Shown here in pieces: positions 58,124-64,000 of a DNA stretch of 64,000 nucleotides. A program made the position numbers and the translations under genes. The stretch lies in contig CAICTM010000179.1 of the NCBI GenBank assembly GCA_903772945.1, positions 34,424 to 98,423 of the forward strand. Reading direction: 5' to 3'. Numbering within the stretch: position 1 is the first letter of the stretch; every line of letters begins with the position of its first letter. The notes under the pieces were generated by a model that was not told the DNA's origin, did no database searches, and was given only the letters and a program-made list of their open reading frames with translations. This stretch comes from Seminavis robusta (Eukaryota; Bacillariophyta; Bacillariophyceae; Naviculales; Naviculaceae).

Positions 58124-61100
58124 TTAGTCAATACTCATTCTTCTCCTCCTGCCGTCCCTCTTGCGACGGCCAAGTTCAGGGACACTTTCATCCATGGTAC
58201 TCATTCGTCTCATACCAGCCTTCTTGTTTGTTCGACGCCCACTACTAAGATGAGCAGGAGCACTGTGGTCCATGTCATCTGGTGAACCGTTGTCACTGTC
58301 AGTATCCGCCATTCTGCGATGACTATGTTCAGGGGCGCTTTGGTCCATGCTGCTCCTTCTTCTCCTACCAGACTTCTTGTTTCTGCGACGTTCACTACTA
58401 AGCTGAGCAGGAGCACTACGGTCCATGTCATCTGGTGAACCGTCGTCGCTGCCACTTTCATCCACCATTCTGCTACGAGTATGTTCAGGGGCGCTCTGAT
58501 CCATGCTGCTCATTCTTCTCCTACCAGTCTTCTTGTTTCTGCGACGTCCACTACTAAGATGAGCAGGAGCACTATGGTCCATACCATCCGATGAACCATA
58601 GTCAGCGTAACTGTCGTCCATACCATATCGTGAACCGAAATCAGGGGCACTTTGGTCCATACCAGAAGACCGACCCGTCTTCTTCTTGGTCTTCTTCTTT
58701 CCCGGGGTGCCATCATCCTCCAACTCTTCCTCTATCAAAAAGAATAGCGCCGAAGAAGATTCCATCATGGAGGATTTCTTCGGCTTTCTCCTAGTAGACC
58801 TATTTTTGGCAAGAGGTGAAGGGCCATTGTCACCAGAGTCATGATTTACAAAAGATTCCATCATGGACTCCCACTTAGAATCGGCCGGTTTCTCGTCGTC
58901 GTCGGAAGCCTTGGGCTCCTCAATCAACGAGAAGAGTGCCGAGGAGGATTGCAGCATAGACGCTCTCTGGGACGCACGCTTGGGTTTTGTTGTCGTTTTG
59001 CCACGGGGAGCATTGGAATCTTCGATCACTGCGAAAAGCGCCCCCGAGGACGATTCCAGGAGCGACGACCCTCTTTTAGATGCTTTTTTGGATTTTTTTG
59101 TTTTGCCACTGGACACATCATTGTTGCTGTCGGATTCCTCGCTCAACGAGAAGAGAGTCGAGGAAGATCCTTCCTTCGATTTTCCTTTCGACTTTGTTGT
59201 CTTTCTTCTACTGGGAGAATCGCTGGGCTCCTCCGTTAATGAGAAGAGTTTCGAGTTGGATTCCAGAATGGAGGACCCTCTTTTGGTCTTCTTCTTCTTT
59301 GACTTTTTCTTCGACCCTGTAGGATCCTGCATGAGATCCTCCAAACTCAGCTCTGAATCCTCTGCACCTGGAGCTGCCTCCACCTCGCCCTTGCTGCTGT
59401 TTCGGTCCATCGAGGAGGCGCTCGCATCTCTCAAACCAGTCAGAGACTCTGATAACACTAAGCTGCCTTCATTATCAGTTTCCTGCGTACCCAATGCGTT
59501 GCTGTCGTTTGATCCCGTAGGATCGCCCCCCACATCCAGAGCAGTCATGGAGTCTGTCAGATTCAAGCTCCCCTCCTGCCCGGCTTCGGCCTTTTGCCTT
59601 TCTTCCTCCTCTTTTCGACGTCTTTCCGCCTCGGCTTTTGCTCGTTTCTTTTCTTCCACTTCACTTCGAATTTTAGCAAATTCAGCTCTTTGCCGTTCTT
59701 CTTCCTCCTTTTGAAGCCTCTCATAGGCTGCATCCAATCTGCGACGCTCGCCCCCCACATCCAGAGCAGTCATGGAGTCTGTCAGATTCAAGCTCCCCTC
59801 CTGCTCGGCTTTGGATTTTTGACTCCCTTCTTCCTCAGCCTTTTGCCTCTCTTCTTCCTCCTGTTTTCGACGTCTTTCCTCTTCGGCCTTTTGCCTTTCT
59901 TCCTCCTCTTTTCGACGTCTTTCCACCTCGGCTTTAGCTCGTTTCTTTTCTTCTACTTGACTTCGAATTTTAGCGAATTCAGCTCTTTGCCGTTCTTCTT
60001 CCTCCTTTTGAAGCCTCTCATAGGCTGCATCCAATCTGCGACGCTCGGCTATTGCCTGCTTCCGTCTCTCCTCTGCCTCCAATCGACGCTTCTCAGCTTC
60101 CTCCTTGGCTCGAGCTTCCGCGTTGGCTTTAGCATCTGCGCTATCATTATTATTATTATTGTTGTCGTCTGTTTTCCATCCCATTCGCTCGTTGTGCTTC
60201 GCCATGATCTGAACTTTGATCTCTTTCAGTTGTTTTTTGATATTCTTGAGTTCCGCTCGAATTTCTGGATCGTCCGTCTTGTCTTTCAAAAGATCAGTGA
60301 TGAGTTTGATGTACCTTTTCACGATTCCAAGAAGGATCTGTTCCAAGTCGGTCTCTCGAATGACCAATTTGATTCGCTTCTTGAGTGCCTTTCTCATGTC
60401 CTGGTACTGATCCAATGCCAATGTGTAGATATCCTTTTGAGACTGAATGATGGAAATCCTTTGCTGAAGGGCCCCGGCCTTGTCTGCCTGTTCGGGATCT
60501 TTCAACTGGAGTTCCAAGAGGCAATTCTCCAGGGTTGTTTGGCGAATCAATTTTGCCAAAATGTCATGTTCTTGTTTCTCGGTTGCCAATTCTTGTTCGT
60601 ATTCTCTCAATACTTTTTGCTTGGATTCCAGTTCTTCTTCTAGTGTTTCCTCGTATTCTCTCTCTAGCTCAATCATAAAGAGATGTTTCTGGATGGCCTT
60701 CATTCGTTCGACGTCTTCCAACTCTTCTACTCGTCGCCGTTCAATATCGGCTTGTTCGTCTTTCCAGTATTTAAAGTGTGCCTTGTGAACACTGAGAATG
60801 GCGACCGAGTATCGAACAAAGCGTTGAACAATCCGTGCCGCCTTGTTGAGCCGTGTCTGAATCACTTTGGTCTGTCCCAATTTGGCATCGCCCATGACAA
60901 AGATGCTGCCTTTTCCGGTTTGACGACAGTCCATACCCGAGCCTCCCACGGTGAGAAACGCCTCGTTGAATGTTTTTTCCGTGTCCATGAGCCGGGCAAA
61001 CTCGATTTCTTCTCGCGCCGTCAACAGTTTGCCCCGTCTGCCCATTGGCGAGACGGCCATGATGGGATCATCGTCCGGTCCAAAAATGCTGCGACTGCTG

Positions 61101-61525
61101 CTGAAGCGTTCTCGGATCAGTGTCACTCGTCGATTGGTTTCCAGAGTCCCCACCATGGCGCCTCGTCTCCATTCGGTCGGTGTGTGGTGGTTGGGCTGTT
61201 CGTCATTATTATTCTCTTTTTCCGATAAGTCCAATTTATTCGTGTCATTGACCCTGCGTTCAATGGTTGCATCGGCCGTCAAACTGCGCTTGAGTTGGAG
61301 TTTGCGATCTTCCACAGAGCCGTCAACGACGATTTCTCGCTTGGCGGTACCACCACTCGAAGAAGTCGCTTGCTGCGTAAAGCGTCGTTTCATCCGCTGG
61401 ACTTTTCCCACGCGCCTATTGGTAGCGCCATTTTTCTTGTGGGTGGACGATGACAGTTCATCCTCATCAGGGGTGCCTCTCATGGTGCTGGCCTTTGGGC
61501 TGTGTTGCCGTGTCCATTCCAACAT
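58124..61525 (-). CDS. Large charged coiled-coil protein with internal repeats
   Basis: Single exon of 1,133 aa from ATG 61525; upstream in-frame starts are only TTG. Residues 1-~210 are Ser/Thr/Arg-rich. An IQ-like helix (AARIVQRFVRYSVAILSVHK) lies near 225-245. Residues ~250-620 are continuous, very charged coiled coil (Glu/Arg/Lys/Gln), with a duplicated block near 490-665. Then an acidic/Ser region holds five spaced copies of a motif such as LESNSKLFSLTEEP (~745-945). The C-terminus has three tandem ~52-residue units with MDQSAP and DDMDHSAP, rich in Arg. No known family. A cytoskeletal or scaffold role, perhaps with calmodulin binding through the IQ-like helix, is a guess. Repeats may vary in number between alleles. 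Confidence 0.75.
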   Translation of the reverse strand: MLEWTRQHSPKASTMRGTPDEDELSSSTHKKNGATNRRVGKVQRMKRRFTQQATSSSGGTAKREIVVDGSVEDRKLQLKRSLTADATIERRVNDTNKLDLSEKENNNDEQPNHHTPTEWRRGAMVGTLETNRRVTLIRERFSSSRSIFGPDDDPIMAVSPMGRRGKLLTAREEIEFARLMDTEKTFNEAFLTVGGSGMDCRQTGKGSIFVMGDAKLGQTKVIQTRLNKAARIVQRFVRYSVAILSVHKAHFKYWKDEQADIERRRVEELEDVERMKAIQKHLFMIELEREYEETLEEELESKQKVLREYEQELATEKQEHDILAKLIRQTTLENCLLELQLKDPEQADKAGALQQRISIIQSQKDIYTLALDQYQDMRKALKKRIKLVIRETDLEQILLGIVKRYIKLITDLLKDKTDDPEIRAELKNIKKQLKEIKVQIMAKHNERMGWKTDDNNNNNNDSADAKANAEARAKEEAEKRRLEAEERRKQAIAERRRLDAAYERLQKEEEERQRAEFAKIRSQVEEKKRAKAEVERRRKEEEERQKAEEERRRKQEEEERQKAEEEGSQKSKAEQEGSLNLTDSMTALDVGGERRRLDAAYERLQKEEEERQRAEFAKIRSEVEEKKRAKAEAERRRKEEEERQKAEAGQEGSLNLTDSMTALDVGGDPTGSNDSNALGTQETDNEGSLVLSESLTGLRDASASSMDRNSSKGEVEAAPGAEDSELSLEDLMQDPTGSKKKSKKKKTKRGSSILESNSKLFSLTEEPSDSPSRRKTTKSKGKSKEGSSSTLFSLSEESDSNNDVSSGKTKKSKKASKRGSSLLESSSGALFAVIEDSNAPRGKTTTKPKRASQRASMLQSSSALFSLIEEPKASDDDEKPADSKWESMMESFVNHDSGDNGPSPLAKNRSTRRKPKKSSMMESSSALFFLIEEELEDDGTPGKKKTKKKTGRSSGMDQSAPDFGSRYGMDDSYADYGSSDGMDHSAPAHLSSGRRRNKKTGRRRMSSMDQSAPEHTRSRMVDESGSDDGSPDDMDRSAPAQLSSERRRNKKSGRRRRSSMDQSAPEHSHRRMADTDSDNGSPDDMDHSAPAHLSSGRRTNKKAGMRRMSTMDESVPELGRRKRDGRRRRMSID
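58200..58660 (-). repeat. Three tandem ~155-bp coding repeats
   Basis: Units containing ACTACTAAGATGAGCAGGAG or close variants recur about every 155 bp and encode the Arg-rich MDQSAP/HSAPAHLSS blocks at the C-terminus of the coiled-coil protein. Confidence 0.85.
59528..60050 (-). repeat. Tandem coding duplication (~225 and ~300 bp)
   Basis: The stretch from 59528 to ~59750 is repeated almost exactly from ~59751 to ~60050. Both encode RRRLDAAYERLQKEEEERQR followed by the LNLTDSMTALDVGG segment. The second copy carries an extra ~72 bp of EEERRRKQEEEERQ-type coding sequence. Confidence 0.88.
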
Positions 61526-62323
61526 ATGGCAAAGCAAATAATATTAACATCGCCCGAAGCGTTGAGAGGACCTGTGATGAGAGTTCAGAGACGTTGTGGG
61601 GATCCATGGTATCCCAGCCAGGTCCACCGTGCCAAAGCATAAATGTACCACCGGTTAACGTACGGTACGCTACCCACGGTAGCCTTCGTGTGTATCTGTG
61701 CGTCGCGGAAATAGGGGAATCTTTGAGGTCTTGGGTTGAAGATCGCGCTTCCGAATGATCCCTTCGCATTTAAAGCTATTTTTGAAAAGTCATTCCAGGA
61801 TTTATTGAGAGCCTTACTTGATTGTCTTCAAAACCCGTTTCAGAGTCAAAGCGATGCAGTCACAGATCAAAATAATGTCCAAGTGAAGCTCCAGTGACCA
61901 TTATTTCAGTTGGGGCACCAACATATTTCCCTTGACTGCACTTCTAATTCTTGGAGCTTCTTGGTTGCCCCCATGTCATTGCGCTCGGTTGCCGAAGGCC
62001 GAAGGGCGAGTGCATTCGCAGAGTCCCGCAAGCTAAGTCCCCTTTCGCTCGTGAATGCAAGCCTTTGCTAGATCTCGCATGCACCACGATGAAATGTTTG
62101 TCCCAGCGTTGCTCCGGTGTGCTTATGATACTACCGGTTCAGGGCACCGGTAGCGAGCGTACTACACTACCGGTACGGTACTAACAGTAGGTAGCCTCGC
62201 GTACGTATTTATTCTTCATTTCTACGTACAGACAGAAATACTGCAAACGACGCAAGCTGCTACCGCTGGCTGATCAACAGCGAGAACAACGATGTCAGTA
62301 GTCATGCAAGCACTTTCACAACC
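61526..62323. other. Intergenic region upstream of the coiled-coil gene
   Basis: About 800 bp with only short frames. One TACCGGTA palindrome at 62168-62175, and related CACCGGTA and TACCGGTT strings at 62130-62155. Presumed promoters. Confidence 0.5.
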
Positions 62324-62563
62324 ATGGACCAATACGGAAGCAATCACAAGGTCGACGATACGAAAGAGCCACGAGCCAACCTTCAAAAGAGCACTCATCA
62401 TCATAGCATGGACGATAGCAATGGATCTGCCACCGCATCATCGATGGATGCTGAGGGAGGAGACATGGCGATTGGCGAAGAAGCAAAACAACGCGGTGCT
62501 GATGGAGAACCGTCCGCACCACAACTATTGAAGTCAATGGCTCTGTTGATAACTGAAGGTTAG
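62324..62563 (+). CDS. Possible first exon of a hypothetical gene
   Basis: 79 codons from ATG 62324, hydrophilic and rich in Ser/His/Asp/Gly (MDQYGSNHKVDDTKE to LLITEG). The frame ends at TAG where a G|GTTAG could also act as a weak donor. No continuation is found before the retroelement debris. It may be a small gene, an exon cut off by the insertion, or chance. An overlapping frame starts at ATG 62292. Confidence 0.25.
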   Translation: MDQYGSNHKVDDTKEPRANLQKSTHHHSMDDSNGSATASSMDAEGGDMAIGEEAKQRGADGEPSAPQLLKSMALLITEG

Positions 62564-62769
62564 AAACAATTATGGGAGCCATTGGCTGAGCAGGGAATGT
62601 CCCCCAATAGCTGTTATAGCTGTTGGAGGCTCTGCTGGATCTTACATCTAATTGTGGTTCCTGCAAGCCAGGGACCATCTAACAGTCTTGGTGTGGAGTT
62701 CTGAGTCACAGTTGGCGTGTGACTTCAATACACCCTCGCACGACAAGGCTGTAGCGTTTTTGGTGTTGG

Positions 62770-64000
62770 CTTGGTTAAGGATACGTTGTTGTTGTTGCTG
62801 TAGGCTCATAGAGATACGTAGGTCTCATTTTTTGGTGGTGTTTTGGTGGGTGGTGCTTGGAGGGGTAGTCGGTAGGTTGAGTGTGCTGGTTGCCAGTACA
62901 CATGATATTGGTTTTGGTTGCTTATCTTGTATCCAATAGAATCGCATGTCATAGCTTTCGAGCGCTTTTGCTTGACGGTGTCATTGATAATGCCTTCGGC
63001 TACTTTGTTGTCGATTCGTATTGGTGTCGGTGGTTGAGGGTGGCCAATGAAGTCGAGTGTGGTTCTTAGTGGGCAGCCTTCTTGACCGCATTCGAAGGCT
63101 GCACACGTTTCTGCTGCGGCTGAGCGCTACCACAACTTTCATGACTGTTTGGGCAGATAACCAGGATGGGGCATTATTTGAGGTTGTTGTGGTGGATGTT
63201 GTTGTTGCTGATAGAAGTAGCAGCCGGGCTCGGGATCTGCTCTTGGGTTCACTAAGATAGGAGGCATCACTGTCGATTCGAAGGACCATGTCGCTGCTGT
63301 GATACCTGATGGTGGCGTTAGGAGGGTTGCTGCGTAGTTGGGAGTTTGTTGCAGGCGCTCTGGTGCTCGGGGACTGGTTTGTTGTGTTGGGCGATGGTGC
63401 CTAGTGCAGTGAGCATGGTGTTGTCGACTGCGCGAGCATAAAGAGGAGGACGCCTAGGATTCTGTGAATGCGTTGCTTTTCTTTCTGAGAGTGGGGCAGT
63501 TGGTCTGGAGTGTCAGTCAGTTGGGGCCATACTGTAGTTGTTGTGTGTGTGCGGGGAGTGCTCTGGATGCGAAGGTGGTGGATGGCAAATCGTTTGAGTG
63601 CTTTATCGATGTCCCTGGCATGGCGATGTCGCAGGTTCGGCTGGTGTAGTTCCATTTGAGGTGGATGCCGCTGTATAAGGCTCCAGACCAATCGGTAGTG
63701 ATGTGTATTGTTTGTTTGAGTACATGTTCTAGGTGCTTGGCGTTTTCTTCTCCGACGTACTTACACCGAAATCATCTACGATAAGGAAAAGGCGACTGGT
63801 CGTGTGTCATGTTTGAAGAGTGCTGGAATTCGTTTGGATTGGTGGTATCCATGAGAGGCTAGGTAGGGAACTAGTCTGTCGTTTGCGACTCTGCCAGCTT
63901 GGGGGAGGCCATACATGCCTCCGTCGATGGCAACATAGACAAAGCCTCGTCGTCAATGAGGTTGAGTTCGTGGAGTTGATATTGTTGGACGATTTCAGTT
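62770..64000 (-). mobile_element. Decayed LTR-type retroelement, pol region (reverse transcriptase and RNase H remnants)
   Basis: The minus strand from the right edge encodes an RT segment: MYGLPQAGRVANDRL near 63880-63920 and the catalytic VDDFG near 63765-63780. Just after VDDFG one base is missing relative to the expected reading, shifting the frame. Farther on, an RNase H-like start (SDASYLSEPKSRSRA, ~63215-63265) and its tail (HPQPPTPIRIDNKVAEGIIN, ~62990-63050) lie in different frames with stops between. The RT/RNase H pair resembles copia-like pol sequences widespread in algal genomes. No LTR was identified, and the 5' part lies beyond the window. It is clearly non-functional. Confidence 0.8.

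Noticed and set aside
59594-61541. Long plus-strand frames (349 and 196 codons)
   Set aside because: Antisense to the coiled-coil repeats. Their Phe/Leu/Ser richness is the complement of Glu/Lys/Arg codons.
1-64000. tRNA, rRNA or CRISPR arrays
   Set aside because: I looked for cloverleaf-like stretches, rRNA cores and regularly spaced repeats in the gene-free regions and saw none. A tRNA scan could still find one I missed.

Overview
The window reads as nuclear DNA of a photosynthetic stramenopile, most likely a diatom. The clues are dense genes with few short GT-AG introns (about 65-140 bp), violaxanthin de-epoxidase-like genes, plastid leaders of the 'ASAFAP' type (signal peptide, then Ala-Phe at the cleavage site), a COG3899-type ATPase of a kind common in diatoms, and a decayed retroelement like those of algal genomes. 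The species cannot be told from the sequence. All assignments come from reading translations by eye; no search was run. Exon joins were placed by frame, splice sites and family motifs.

Layout. 1-9.2 kb: N-terminal ~3,050 residues of a giant HUWE1/UPL-type HECT E3 ligase on the minus strand, with the HECT domain off the left edge. 9.8-13.8 kb: a plastid-type fusion of a YbaK-like tRNA-editing domain with an RNase D-like exonuclease, and a patatin-like lipase. 14-22 kb: two violaxanthin de-epoxidase-like genes as an inverted pair (the right copy is frameshifted) around a NAK-family kinase and a two-domain glyoxalase I. 22.4-31.8 kb: an RCCR-like plastid protein, two PP2C phosphatases on either side of an ArfGAP, and a plastid PNPOx/DUF2470 protein. 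32.6-40.2 kb: a complete animal-FAS-like type I polyketide synthase (KS-AT-DH-MT-ER-KR-ACP-TE, ~2,450 aa). 41-49 kb: a small unknown gene with a duplicated start codon, a large STAND-type ATPase with helical repeats, gene debris, and a coiled-coil protein. 48.6-57.6 kb: a small P-loop NTPase, a cytochrome P450, and a ~1,990-aa protein that joins a degenerate copy of the same P-loop domain, a cellular RNA-dependent RNA polymerase and a C-terminal SF1 (Upf1/SDE3-like) helicase. 58-61.5 kb: a repeat-rich charged coiled-coil protein. 62.3-64 kb: a possible first exon and a broken retroelement running off the right edge.

Working together. The most striking unit is 48.6-57.6 kb. The polymerase-helicase fusion would put dsRNA synthesis and RNA unwinding in one polypeptide. 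Its N-terminal domain looks like a relative of the protein encoded by the neighbouring P-loop gene, which suggests a local duplication followed by fusion. A ~130-bp piece spanning the convergent 3' ends of the P-loop and P450 genes is also copied 2.5 kb to the left, so this locus has rearranged recently. Elsewhere the plastid-targeted genes (xanthophyll cycle, chlorophyll/tetrapyrrole-related, tRNA quality control) share leaders but form no operon-like unit. A palindromic octamer, TACCGGTA, recurs through non-coding DNA across the window.
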